From Thermomicrobiales bacterium (lineage in GTDB: Bacteria; Chloroflexota; Chloroflexia; Thermomicrobiales; UBA6265): DNA of 43,699 nucleotides. Under the pieces are notes generated by a model. The model was not told where the DNA came from and ran no database searches. It saw only the letters and a program-made list of their open reading frames with translations. Made by a program: the position numbers and the translations under genes. Positions 24,722 through 32,955 of this stretch are shown in pieces. The number at the start of each line of letters is the position of its first letter. The stretch's first letter is position 1. Location: assembly GCA_030447415.1 (NCBI GenBank), contig JAUJOZ010000022.1, positions 48,087 to 91,785 on the forward strand. Reading direction: 5' to 3'.

Positions 24722-26281
24722 GTGAGTTCTATCGCGATCATCACGGTGGTCGTCGGTTTAGTCCTGGTGCTGCTCTTCATCCTCGGTCTGGTCGCCATGA
24801 TGTTCCGTAAGGTCGGACCCAACCAGGCGCTGATCGTCTACGGTTTTGGCGGGACGCGGGTGGTCAAGGGGAGCGGCAAGGTCGTCTGGCCGATGGTGCA
24901 GCACGCCCGTGAGCTGTCGCTGGAGCTGATGAGCTTCGATGTGGCGCCGCAGCAGGACCTCTACACCAGCCAGGGCGTAGCGGTGAACGTCGAGGCCGTT
25001 GCCCAGATCAAGGTCAAGTCCGACCCGGTCAGCATCCTGACGGCGGCTGAGCAGTTCCTCAACAAGGACCCCGCTCACCGGGAAGGGTTGATCCGCCTGG
25101 TGATGGAGGGCCATCTGCGCGGCATCGTCGGCCAACTGACCGTCGAGCAGATCGTCAAAGAGCCGGAGATGGTCGCGGACCGGATGCGCTCGAACGTCGC
25201 CGACGACATGAGCAAGATGGGGCTGGAGGTCATCTCCTTTACGATCAAGGAGGTTCGAGACAACAACGAATACATCCTGAATATGGGCCGGCCGGATGTC
25301 GCCTCGGTCCGGCGCACCGCCGACATCGCCACGGCCGAGGCCGAGCGCGACACGGCGATCAAGCGGGCGCAGGCGATGCGGGAAGCGAAGATTGCCGAGG
25401 CGGTGGCCGAGCAGGAGAAGGTGATCGCCGAGACGGCAAGCCAGACGCGTCAGGCCAAGGCAACCCGTGACCTGGACTTGAAGCGGGCCGAGTACGACGC
25501 GACGGTCAACGTGCAGCGGGCGCAGGCAGACAAGGCGTATGAGATCCAGGCGAACGTGCAGCAGCAAAAAGTGATCGCCGAGCAGGTCCGGATCGAGCAG
25601 GTCCGTAAGCAGGGAGAGGTCGCCGTTCAGGAGGCGGAGATCCAGCGCCGGGAGAAGGAGCTGATCGCGACTGTTCTGCGGGCGGCGGAGGTTGAGCGTC
25701 AGCGGATCGAGACGCTGGCCGAGGCCGAGCGCCAGCGACAAATCCTTCAGGCCACCGGTCAGGCGGAGGCGACGCGGCTGGAAGGCCAGGCCCAAGCGGA
25801 AGTGACCAAGCTCCGCGGTCTGGCCGAGGCCGACATCATTCAGGCCAAGGGCGCGGCCGAGGCGAACGCCATGCACGTCAAGGCTGGGGCCTATCAGGAG
25901 TACAACCAGGCGGCGGTCATCGACAAGCTGCTGACCGGAATGCCGGAAATGGTGCGGGCAATCGCCGAGCCGCTGGCCAAGGTCGACAAGATCACGGTCG
26001 TTTCCACCGGTGGGGATGGCAACGGACACGGCGCCGGGGCTGGGATGAACCGAGTGACGTCGGACATGACGACGATGATCGCCCAGGTGCCGGCGCTGGT
26101 GGAGGCCCTGACGGGCGTCGATGTCGCCGACCTCATGCGCCAGGTACCGCCGATCGGTAAGGCGATCGACGGAACCGGCGGTGCGAACGGTCACGCACCT
26201 GTAAATGGCAGCAGCCTGCCAGACCCAGGCACTAGCGCTCTGACCAAGCCCGACGACGGGATCTCGAATCCATCGGGGTAA
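24722..26281 (+). CDS. Flotillin (SPFH/band 7 protein)
   Basis: 519 residues from a GTG behind AAGGG; the frame extends upstream but lacks a site. Residues about 4-27 are a single membrane helix (IAIITVVVGLVLVLLFILGL). The SPFH domain follows (about 30-190: VGPNQALIVYGFGGTRVVKG, LMSFDVAPQQDLYTSQGVAV, NMGRPDVASVRRTADIATAE). Then comes a long EA-repeat coiled coil (about 195-400, rich in EAER, AEAE and QAEATRL), the flotillin hallmark. The tail carries a Gly-rich linker. Flotillins scaffold ordered membrane patches and influence protein assembly and fluidity. The gene is intact although both upstream NfeD-like partner genes are frameshifted. Confidence 0.93.
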   Translation: MSSIAIITVVVGLVLVLLFILGLVAMMFRKVGPNQALIVYGFGGTRVVKGSGKVVWPMVQHARELSLELMSFDVAPQQDLYTSQGVAVNVEAVAQIKVKSDPVSILTAAEQFLNKDPAHREGLIRLVMEGHLRGIVGQLTVEQIVKEPEMVADRMRSNVADDMSKMGLEVISFTIKEVRDNNEYILNMGRPDVASVRRTADIATAEAERDTAIKRAQAMREAKIAEAVAEQEKVIAETASQTRQAKATRDLDLKRAEYDATVNVQRAQADKAYEIQANVQQQKVIAEQVRIEQVRKQGEVAVQEAEIQRREKELIATVLRAAEVERQRIETLAEAERQRQILQATGQAEATRLEGQAQAEVTKLRGLAEADIIQAKGAAEANAMHVKAGAYQEYNQAAVIDKLLTGMPEMVRAIAEPLAKVDKITVVSTGGDGNGHGAGAGMNRVTSDMTTMIAQVPALVEALTGVDVADLMRQVPPIGKAIDGTGGANGHAPVNGSSLPDPGTSALTKPDDGISNPSG

Positions 26282-26311
26282 GCGGGTTATCTCTGAGGCC
26301 GCCGCCGACGA

Positions 26312-26329
26312 GGGACGGCCTGCCGTCCC
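26312..26329 (+). terminator. Short hairpin after flotillin
   Basis: GGGACGG (26312-26318) pairs with CCGTCCC (26323-26329) around a CCTG loop, 30 bases after the flotillin stop. There is no T-run, so termination would not be classically intrinsic. Confidence 0.35.
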
Positions 26330-26609
26330 CCGCCGTCAATGCGGCACGGTCCTCATTGGAGACAGACAATTCTCACCCAGGTCCGTCTCATGCCGAGAGA
26401 CCGGAGAGGACCGTCGGTGAGCGTGGACCAGCCCCTCTCGACCATCGGGTGGTGTCTGGAACGCGGAGGACAATCCCGGGCTTGGGCGCCGGAGCGTCGT
26501 GCTATTCTTCCGCGCTCGGAGGATGGCTTCGACCGGTCGTCGCCGGCGGGGAGCCGATGTCGCGAGCGCTGATCGGCGGCACGGGCGCGGGGCAAAGGGT
26601 AGCGGGCGG

Positions 26610-27206
26610 ATGGCGGAGGACCCTTTCGAGCTTCGGTCGGGTTCGAACATGGACGCTCAGCGGTTGCGTGCCGAGGCCATCGGAGAGCCGGGCCAGCGTC
26701 GGTTCCGTTTGATTGCCGTGGTGGATGGGCAGACCCACGTGGTCTGGATGGAGAAGCAGCAGCTGCAGGCGCTTGGACTAGCGCTTGAGCAGATGCTGGA
26801 GCAACTTCCCGATCGCGGGCCGGACCTGGAACCCTCCCAGGTTCCGGTCGACTTCGACACCGAAACGCGGCGCCAGTTCCGCGCGGGCCGCATGGAGCTC
26901 GGCTACGACGAGATCCGCGACCGGTTGGTTGTCGTTGCGCACGACATCGCCGGTGACTCGGACGATGAGGAGCCAGAAGTCGCGGTCTCAGGCGAGGCGG
27001 AGCCGAGTTTCGGGTGCCGCATGACGCGGGCGCAGGCGCGCGAGTTGAGCGCCGAGGCGGCGGCCGTGGTCGCCGCCGGCCGTCCCCGCTGCACCATGTG
27101 TGGGCAGCCAATGGGCCCCGGTCCCCACGTCTGCGCGCAGCAGAACGGGCACTTCCCACACGGTCTCGCGGACACCGAACCCGACGATGAGGACGACGAA
27201 GCCTAA
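26610..27206 (+). CDS. DUF3090-family protein
   Basis: 198 residues from ATG 26610. The frame extends to 26499, but that part is Arg-rich and not conserved-looking. Family landmarks are present in order: IGEPGQRRFRLIAVVDGQ, WMEKQQLQALGLALEQML, ETRRQFRAGRMELGYD, MTRAQARELSAEAAAVVAAG, and the Cys/His knuckle RCTMCGQPMGPGPHVCAQ followed by QNGH. The CxxC...C pattern suggests zinc. In actinobacteria such genes sit beside a histidine-phosphatase-like gene and another uncharacterised gene; here those are absent and a nucleotidyltransferase-like gene follows after 330 bases. Biochemical role unknown. Confidence 0.88.
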   Translation: MAEDPFELRSGSNMDAQRLRAEAIGEPGQRRFRLIAVVDGQTHVVWMEKQQLQALGLALEQMLEQLPDRGPDLEPSQVPVDFDTETRRQFRAGRMELGYDEIRDRLVVVAHDIAGDSDDEEPEVAVSGEAEPSFGCRMTRAQARELSAEAAAVVAAGRPRCTMCGQPMGPGPHVCAQQNGHFPHGLADTEPDDEDDEA

Positions 27207-27537
27207 TCCCCGGGTCAGGTGACGGCGAGGGCGCGGCATGCCGCGGCCTCAGCTCTTGCCCCCAGGGTTGCTGCCCACGGCAGCAAGTCGGGTTGTTCCA
27301 AGGACTGGTTGCCCAACCGGTACTCCCGGGGGGCGCAGCCTGGGAAGAGGTACGGGTCTGCTCCCAACACCTCTCCTCGTGCCCACCGCGTCACTCCTCG
27401 CATCCGCAATCCCGCCCCTCACACCCCCCACGCTGTGCCGCTCCTCGGGAGCCCGGTCCTCCCCGTTGGCGCCGGCAATTAAACGGGGTCCGGGCTCGTG
27501 AGATGATGGGCATGGTCCAGAAACGGACCGGGGATCG
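27207..27537. other. Intergenic region with stable hairpins
   Basis: No plus-strand gene was found. Two clear hairpins occur: TTGCTGCC/GGCAGCAA (27269-27287, loop CAC), and ACTGGTTG/CAACCGGT (about 27303-27320, one G-T pair, two-base loop). The minus strand also has a 64-codon open frame (27215-27409) without a ribosome binding site. The stretch could encode a small structured RNA or serve as a terminator for the DUF3090 gene. A weak promoter-like TTAAAC-17-GATGAT precedes the next gene. Confidence 0.3.
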
Positions 27538-28923
27538 ATGGCGGTGCGGGGTAGGGAGCGGCCGGTGAATTCGATAACCAGGAGCCGGGAGCGCCCCGCG
27601 GACGTTCCTTTCTCGGCGTCCGACCTCTGTCCTGACGACGTCCTTCAGCACGTCGTCGGTATCGCCCGGGACGTCGGGGTTGGCGTCAATGTCGAGCTTG
27701 CCGTCGGATGGCTGACGGCGGTTGCCGCGGCGCTCGACACACCAGACGAGTTCGCCCTCGGCCAGACCGGCGACTTCGGTGGCCACGAGTTGGCGCTCAT
27801 TGATTTCGATCCGACCGCGGCGGCACGCCTGCGTCGCGTGGGTCAGTCGATCGCGGCGCCGTCGTTTCCCGCCGTCCGCACGGGCCTCGCCGTTTCCGGC
27901 AGCGCGGCTCAAGGTCGGTCCCAGCCGTTCCCCGCCGATCTCGACTTTTTCGAGCGGGTCCACATCACCGCGCCAACTCGCGACGAGGCGTGCGCTCGCT
28001 TGGGCGAGCTGATTCGAGCCGACGCTCTCCGCGCCACGGACCAGTCGGAACAGGAACTGGAGGAGGTCTGGTTCGGACGAGCCGCAGGGTCGGCGCTGCG
28101 CTGGAGGCCGGCGGATGTTGCCGCCGGTATGGTTTCCCACCTGTCGCGGCCCGAAGCTCCTCCACGACAGGTGACCTGGCTCCAAGCGGCGACGGACCTC
28201 GGCTTGATCAAGCTGGATTGGACGGTAACTGATCGGGAGGCAGGCGGTCGAGTTAAGGTCTCGACGGTCGTCGACGCGACCTGGGAGGGACCGAACGGAG
28301 CGGTGGCCAACCTGGACGGCCTCGTTGATGCGGATTTTCAGCAGGTCTACCTTGGCGCGGCCGCGGCGCTGCTTGCGGCTCGGCTGCGACCAGTCGAATC
28401 GCTCACGGAGCAACGCCTCACCTATTCTCAGGCGATCGAGGAGGAGGCGGTGCACTACCTGCGTGCCGACCCAACGGCGTTCGAGAAGGTCGCCAAGCGG
28501 CTCTACAACCTGTGCCGGATCACCGGGCGCTATGCCGAGGCAATCTACCTCCGAGAGTTGTTCGACGAGCCGGCGGCTCGGCTCCACCAGGGACGGACTG
28601 CGCTGCGGCTCCTCATCGTGGACTGCGACCGCGACCTCCCGACAGCTCGCGCTACGCTCCTCGACCTCGTGAACGACCTCAACCCTGCGCTCGGCGATGA
28701 CGAGATGTGCCGCCAGGCAGCGGCGACGTGTCAGGCTTTGCCGACGGAGGCGACCGCCGAACTGCTGCGCCGAGCCATGGAGAGCCTGGACGCTGCCCTT
28801 ACGAATGCCGTGAGCATTGCGTTCGGGATGCGGCTGCACGCCTACCCGCCGATCGCGCGGCTGATGGACGAGACGATTGCCCGGGTGGAGGCAAGGCGTG
28901 ACCAAGGGAATGGCGTCCACTAG
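27538..28923 (+). CDS. Unrecognised nucleotidyltransferase-like protein
   Basis: 461 residues from ATG 27538. A GTG at 27565 behind AGGGAG is an equally good start. The N-terminal half has the marks of the polymerase-beta nucleotidyltransferase superfamily: G121-S122 in AVSGSAAQGRSQPFPADLDF, D134-x-D136, and a later strand LGLIKLDWTV whose Asp227 fits the third metal carboxylate. The C-terminal half is all-helical (ALLAARLRPVESLTEQRLTY, FEKVAKRLYNLCRITGRYAE), like helical partner domains of such enzymes. No named family was recognised. It could transfer NMP to a protein, RNA or small molecule. It lies between DUF3090 and the ilv promoter. Confidence 0.7.
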   Translation: MAVRGRERPVNSITRSRERPADVPFSASDLCPDDVLQHVVGIARDVGVGVNVELAVGWLTAVAAALDTPDEFALGQTGDFGGHELALIDFDPTAAARLRRVGQSIAAPSFPAVRTGLAVSGSAAQGRSQPFPADLDFFERVHITAPTRDEACARLGELIRADALRATDQSEQELEEVWFGRAAGSALRWRPADVAAGMVSHLSRPEAPPRQVTWLQAATDLGLIKLDWTVTDREAGGRVKVSTVVDATWEGPNGAVANLDGLVDADFQQVYLGAAAALLAARLRPVESLTEQRLTYSQAIEEEAVHYLRADPTAFEKVAKRLYNLCRITGRYAEAIYLRELFDEPAARLHQGRTALRLLIVDCDRDLPTARATLLDLVNDLNPALGDDEMCRQAAATCQALPTEATAELLRRAMESLDAALTNAVSIAFGMRLHAYPPIARLMDETIARVEARRDQGNGVH

Positions 28924-29112
28924 GTGACGCGTTGGTCGCCCGGTGAACGGCACCGTCCCTCCAGCGCCCCCTTATGGCGCAACACCCCGTTTTGGACGAT
29001 GTCGCCCCGTGCCGCGGGGTTGACACCCCTTTGCCGGCCCCCGTATGATGTGTCCATCGTGCAGCGTTTCACGAGTTGCGTTCGTCGACCGCAGAGGACC
29101 CGCGATACGGTG
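28924..29112 (+). other. ilv promoter region and 5' leader
   Basis: The stretch between the nucleotidyltransferase-like gene and the leader ORF. It includes a small inverted repeat, CCCCGTGCCGCGGGG (29006-29020), touching the -35 box, then the promoter and an untranslated leader of about 57 bases. The inverted repeat could end upstream transcription or bind a regulator. Confidence 0.45.
29020..29049 (+). promoter_or_regulatory. Sigma-70-type promoter of the ilv-leu locus
   Basis: A perfect TTGACA (29020-29025), an 18-base spacer and TATGAT (29044-29049, five of six) precede the leader ORF. Transcription should start near 29056. It is the strongest promoter match in the window. Confidence 0.85.
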
Positions 29113-29214
29113 ATGACGACGTCCCGCCCCGCCAGCGTCCGCTCCTTCCTCGTACTTAGCGAGCTCCCGATTATCGGGGGCATGTCGGATTGCGGAGGCC
29201 GGGGTCAGGCGTAG
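29113..29214 (+). CDS. Leader peptide of the ilv-leu attenuator
   Basis: 33 residues: MMTTSRPASVRSF-LVLSELPII-GGMSDCGGRGQA if read from the GTG/ATG pair at 29110-29115; ATG 29113 gives one Met. The control codons are CTC-GTA-CTT (Leu-Val-Leu, 29149-29157), CTC (Leu, 29164) and ATT-ATC (Ile-Ile, 29170-29175). GTA, CTT and ATT look uncommon in this GC-rich sequence, which would sharpen stalling. The antiterminator arm (29194-29206) lies 19 bases beyond the Ile codons and still inside the ORF, and the stop is at 29212. A ribosome stalled for lack of Leu, Val or Ile would leave that arm free. No ordinary binding site is obvious upstream. The product is probably only regulatory. Confidence 0.85.
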   Translation: MTTSRPASVRSFLVLSELPIIGGMSDCGGRGQA

Positions 29215-29280
29215 GCGCACAGACAAGCGAACAACCACCCGACGCGGTGACACCGGCCTCCCCCTAAGGGAGGCCTTTTT
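29194..29280 (+). promoter_or_regulatory. Transcription attenuator with antiterminator upstream of ilvB
   Basis: The terminator is GGCCTCCC (29255-29262), loop CCTAA and GGGAGGCC (29268-29275), followed by TTTTT (29276-29280). The competing antiterminator is GGAGGCCGGGGTC (29194-29206) pairing with GACACCGGCCTCC (29249-29261), 12 of 13 bases, which uses up the left terminator arm. Translation to the leader stop covers 29194-29206 and permits the terminator; stalling at the Leu/Val/Ile codons frees it and lets RNA polymerase reach ilvB. Every element is seen directly; the control logic is inferred from known his/ilv/leu attenuators. Confidence 0.88.
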
Positions 29281-29334
29281 GATGTCGCTCGTGACCTGGA
29301 TCGAGCCAGGGCAGGAGCAGAACGGAGCAGCACG

Positions 29335-31128
29335 ATGCCGATGCCAGAGACCCTGAGCCGGACTCAGAGCCGCGCGCTCGTCAAAGAAAATGGCGATGGT
29401 CGCCGCGCTGAGGGCGGGACGGCCCCCCAGCTCGACCGGCCGGTCCTCTCCGGGTCGGAGATCACCTGTCGTAGCCTGGAGGCGGAGGGGGTCACGACCG
29501 TCTTCGGCTACCCGGGCGGCGCCGTCATTCCACTCTACGACGCGCTGCCGGCGTGCCGCCTGCACCACGTTCTCGTCCGCTTTGAGCAGTGGGCTGCGCT
29601 CGCGGCGGATGGCTACGCCCGGGCCACCGGCCGGGTGGGCGTGTGCATTGCCACCTCTGGTCCCGGGGCGACCAACCTCGTGACCGGGCTCGCCAACGCG
29701 CAACTTGACTCGGTACCGCTGGTGGCCATCACCGGCCAGGTCAGCCAGCCCATGATCGGGCGCGATGCGTTTCAGGAGGTCGACATCACCGGCATCACGC
29801 TCCCGGTGACGAAGCACAACTATCTCGTGCAGCGGGCGGAGGACATCGCCCCCACCATCAAGGAGGCGTTCTATCTTGCCTCCTCCGGGCGGCCGGGGCC
29901 GGTCCTCGTCGACATCCCCAAGAACGTCTTCCTCCAGAAGGCGCCGTTCCACTACCCGACCTCGGTCACCCGGCGGGGCTACCAACCGACGTCTGTGCCA
30001 AACATTCGGCAAATCCGGCTTGCCGCCGAAGCGATCGACCGAGCGGAGCGGCCGCTCATCATGGCCGGCCACGGAATCATGCTGGCCGGCGCGACCGACC
30101 TCTTCGCCCGGTTCGTCGAACGGACCGGGATACCGGTCATCTTCACCCTGCTCGGGTTCGGATGCTTTCCGGAGTCGCACCCGCTCGCCCTGGGGCTCAT
30201 GGGGATGCACGGCCACCGTCAAGTCAACGCGGCCTTGGAGCGGGCCGACCTTGTGGTGAACATCGGGGCTCGCTTCGACGACCGCGCCACCGGGCGGATC
30301 GACGGCTTCGCGCCGAACGCGAAGATCGTGCACGTCGATATCGACCCGGCGGAGATCGGCAAGAACGTCCGCACCGACGTGCCGGTGGTTGGGGACGCGC
30401 GGGAGGTGCTCAGGCTCCTGATGCCGGAGGTCACGCACCGCCGTCACGACGAGTGGATGGCCTGGATCGACGCGCAGCGCAATCGGGCGCTTGTCGACGC
30501 GCTGGAGCAGCGGCCGGAAACGCCGGAGCCGTACGCCATCATCCGCGCGATCGCTGAGGCGTCGAACGGCGAAGCGCTCGTGACTACCGACGTCGGCCAG
30601 CACCAGATGTGGACGGCTCAGTACTTCGGATTCAACCACCCTGACCGCTGGATCACCTCGGGTGGGCTCGGGACCATGGGCTATGGATTGCCGTCGGCGA
30701 TCGGTGCCAAGCTCGGACGGCCCGAGCTGGAAGTCTGGGCGGTCTGCGGCGACGGCGGATTCCAAATGTCGTTGAACGAGTTAGCCACTGCCGCCCAGGA
30801 AGGGCTGGACATCAACATCGCGGTCGTCAACAACGGCTACCTCGGGATGGTTCGACAGTGGCAGGACCTCTTCCATCAGCGCAACTATTCAGAGGTGCGC
30901 ATCTCGGGTCCGGATCTGGCTAAGCTGGCCGAGGCGTACGGCATTGTTGGGATCACGGTGCGGACCGATGCGGAGATCCAGCCGGCGGTGGAGCGGGCAC
31001 GGGGCATCAAAGGGCCGGTGCTGATTGACTTCGTGATCGAGCCGGAGGCCAACGTCTACCCGATCGTGCCGCCGGGGGCGAGCAACTCCGAGATGATGCA
31101 TGACGTGCTGTTTCGGGACACGGAGTAG
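29335..31128 (+). CDS. ilvB: Acetolactate synthase, large (catalytic) subunit
   Basis: This 597-residue ThDP enzyme condenses two pyruvates to acetolactate (valine, leucine) or pyruvate with 2-oxobutyrate (isoleucine). Domains appear in order. The ThDP PYR domain has VFGYPGGAVIPLYDAL and the catalytic Glu in FEQWAALAADGYARATG. The central FAD domain includes RFDDRATGRIDGFAPNAK. The ThDP PP domain has GLGTMGYGLPSAIGAKLGRP and the GDG-NN motif (CGDGGFQMSLNEL to AVVNNGYLGMVRQWQ). It starts with an ATG about 55 bases after the attenuator. The first 35 residues are a polar, variable extension. ilvN follows after 10 bases. Confidence 0.97.
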   Translation: MPMPETLSRTQSRALVKENGDGRRAEGGTAPQLDRPVLSGSEITCRSLEAEGVTTVFGYPGGAVIPLYDALPACRLHHVLVRFEQWAALAADGYARATGRVGVCIATSGPGATNLVTGLANAQLDSVPLVAITGQVSQPMIGRDAFQEVDITGITLPVTKHNYLVQRAEDIAPTIKEAFYLASSGRPGPVLVDIPKNVFLQKAPFHYPTSVTRRGYQPTSVPNIRQIRLAAEAIDRAERPLIMAGHGIMLAGATDLFARFVERTGIPVIFTLLGFGCFPESHPLALGLMGMHGHRQVNAALERADLVVNIGARFDDRATGRIDGFAPNAKIVHVDIDPAEIGKNVRTDVPVVGDAREVLRLLMPEVTHRRHDEWMAWIDAQRNRALVDALEQRPETPEPYAIIRAIAEASNGEALVTTDVGQHQMWTAQYFGFNHPDRWITSGGLGTMGYGLPSAIGAKLGRPELEVWAVCGDGGFQMSLNELATAAQEGLDINIAVVNNGYLGMVRQWQDLFHQRNYSEVRISGPDLAKLAEAYGIVGITVRTDAEIQPAVERARGIKGPVLIDFVIEPEANVYPIVPPGASNSEMMHDVLFRDTE

Positions 31129-31138
31129 GGGGCACCAG

Positions 31139-31705
31139 GTGAAGCAGCGGCACACGCTCATCGTCCAGGTCGAGGATCACCCGGGAGTCCTGAACCGGGT
31201 CGTCTCCCTTATGCGACGGCGATCGTTCAACATCGACTCGATCACTGTGGGGCATTCGGAGCAGCCGGGCGTCTCGCGGATGACGATTGTGGTCCTGGGC
31301 GAGGATGACGAGATCGAGCAGGTGGGCAAGCAGCTCTACAAGCTGATGGAGGTGCTCAAGGTCACTGACATCACTGGGCAGAACTGCGTCGCCCACGAGC
31401 TTGCGCTGATCAAAGTGGCGGCCAAGCCCCAGCACCGCGCGGAGGTGCTGCAGATTGCCCAGATTTACGAGGCCAAGGTTGTCGACATCAGCCCCTCGAC
31501 CCTGCTGCTCGAAGTGACCGGAACCGAACAGAAGATCGACGGCCTGCTGGTGATGCTGCGCGCGTTCGGCATCCGTGAGTTGGTGCGAACCGGGAGCATC
31601 GCCATGCTACGTGGTGGTGCGAGCGCAACGGGCAGGGCCCAGGCCCGCATCAAGCGAGACCGCGACGGTGTCGCGGCCGGCGACGCGTTCGCCGTCGCGG
31701 ACTGA
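31139..31705 (+). CDS. ilvN: Acetolactate synthase, small (regulatory) subunit
   Basis: 188 residues from a GTG 10 bases after ilvB (VKQRHTLIVQVEDHPGVLNR). The N-terminal ACT domain (about 5-75) binds valine for feedback inhibition, with DHPGVLNRVVSLMRRRSFNI and SITVGHSEQPGVSRMTIVV. The C-terminal ALS_ss_C domain (about 85-165) includes HELALIKVAAKPQHRAEVLQ and VVDISPSTLLLEVTGTEQKI. A short Arg/Ala-rich tail follows. It forms a complex with IlvB and raises its activity. The normal length is about 160-185. Confidence 0.96.
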   Translation: MKQRHTLIVQVEDHPGVLNRVVSLMRRRSFNIDSITVGHSEQPGVSRMTIVVLGEDDEIEQVGKQLYKLMEVLKVTDITGQNCVAHELALIKVAAKPQHRAEVLQIAQIYEAKVVDISPSTLLLEVTGTEQKIDGLLVMLRAFGIRELVRTGSIAMLRGGASATGRAQARIKRDRDGVAAGDAFAVAD

Positions 31706-31757
31706 CGTTCGCGGATGCCGCCAGCGCCGGACGACGTCGACCCTGAATCGACGATAT

Positions 31758-31776
31758 AGTGGGCATATGCCTCACT
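31758..31776. promoter_or_regulatory. Palindrome upstream of ilvC, possible operator
   Basis: AGTG-GGCATATGCC-T-CACT: a perfect 10-base palindrome GGCATATGCC (31762-31771) flanked by AGTG and CACT arms. It sits beside TATAGT (31755-31760), a possible -10, in the 204-base ilvN-ilvC gap, which is otherwise GC-rich. It may mark a second promoter with operator for ilvC. No regulator can be named. Confidence 0.45.
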
Positions 31777-31909
31777 GATCGGCCCCTGGGTCCGCGACGG
31801 CGGTGGTCCTCGGTCCTTGTTGGGTTGGCGTAGACAAGCGGTGCGCTTGATGAGCCGTGTCCCGTGAAGTCCCCGTAGCGAGGCGAACGGTCCGACAGGA
31901 GGAGAATCA

Positions 31910-32953
31910 ATGCCGGCGACGATCTACTACGAGGACGACGCGAGCCTGAGCACGCTCATGGGCTACCCGATCGCCGTCGTTGGCTACGGGAGCCAGGGGC
32001 ACGCCCACGCACTCAACCTTCGCGACTCGGGCTGCGAAGTCATCGTGGGCCTGCACGAGGGAAGCGCCAGCCGCGCCAGGGCCCGTGCGGACGGACTGCG
32101 AGTGGAGTCGGTGGCGGACGCGGCGCGAGCGGCCAGGGTCGTGATGATTCTGGTGCCGGATCACGTCCAAAAGCGCGTCTACGAGGAGAGCGTCGCGCCA
32201 CACCTTGAGCCGGGCAAGACCCTGATGTTCGCGCACGGGTTTAACATCCACTTCGGGCAGATCGACCCACCCGCGGGCGTGGACGTCTCGATGATCGCCC
32301 CGAAGGCACCCGGAGATCGGCTGCGAGAGCTGTTCGAGGAAGGCGTCGGTGTCCCGGCACTCATCGCGATCCATCAGGATGCGAGCGGTGCGGCGCGGGA
32401 GACCGCGCTCGCCTACGCCAAGGGGATCGGCTGCCTGCGGGCCGCCGTGCTGGAAACCACCTTTAAAGAAGAGACGGAAACCGACCTCTTCGGAGAGCAG
32501 GCCGTCCTCTGTGGCGGCGTCTCGGCCCTAATCCAGGCCGGGTTCGAGACCCTGGTCGAGGCGGGCTACCAACCGGAGAGCGCTTATTTCGAGTGCCTGC
32601 ACGAGATGAAGCTGATCGTGGACCTGATCTACGAAGGCGGCCTTTCCTACATGCGCTACGTGGTCAGCGATACAGCAGAGTACGGCGACTACACCGCCGG
32701 CCCGCAGATCATCAACTCCAGCGTTCGTGAGGCGATGAAGGGGTTGCTCGGACGCATCCAGGACGGGTCGTTCGCCAGGGAGTGGATGGCCGAGAATGAG
32801 GCCGGGCGTGAGCGTTTCCTCGCGATGCGACAGGCCGCCCAAACCAGCCAGATCGAAACGGTGGGTCAGGAGTTGCGGAACATGATGCCGTGGCTGCGGA
32901 AGGGCAAAGGGGCGGCTGTTCCCGCCGCAACGCCGGCCCAGGTAGGAGACTAG
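31910..32953 (+). CDS. ilvC: Ketol-acid reductoisomerase (class I)
   Basis: 347 residues starting after GGAGGAG. It isomerises and reduces acetohydroxy acids with NADPH and Mg2+. The Rossmann domain has [19 protein letters not shown] and a cofactor loop [40 protein letters not shown] precedes [20 protein letters not shown], where most family members read APKGPGHxVR (two changes: G to A, H to D). The knotted C-terminal domain holds [18 protein letters not shown] and the metal Glu residues ([30 protein letters not shown]). Length fits class I. leuA begins two bases after the stop. Confidence 0.96.
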   Translation: MPATIYYEDDASLSTLMGYPIAVVGYGSQGHAHALNLRDSGCEVIVGLHEGSASRARARADGLRVESVADAARAARVVMILVPDHVQKRVYEESVAPHLEPGKTLMFAHGFNIHFGQIDPPAGVDVSMIAPKAPGDRLRELFEEGVGVPALIAIHQDASGAARETALAYAKGIGCLRAAVLETTFKEETETDLFGEQAVLCGGVSALIQAGFETLVEAGYQPESAYFECLHEMKLIVDLIYEGGLSYMRYVVSDTAEYGDYTAGPQIINSSVREAMKGLLGRIQDGSFAREWMAENEAGRERFLAMRQAAQTSQIETVGQELRNMMPWLRKGKGAAVPAATPAQVGD

Positions 32954-32955
32954 CC

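Noticed and set aside
24758..26194. 478-codon minus-strand frame opposite flotillin
   Set aside because: It is a Leu/Arg/Asp-rich shadow of the EA-repeat coiled coil, with no start site.
28972..30765. 597-codon minus-strand frame opposite ilvB
   Set aside because: It is a shadow of the ilvB codon pattern in GC-rich DNA and has no ribosome binding site or protein motifs.
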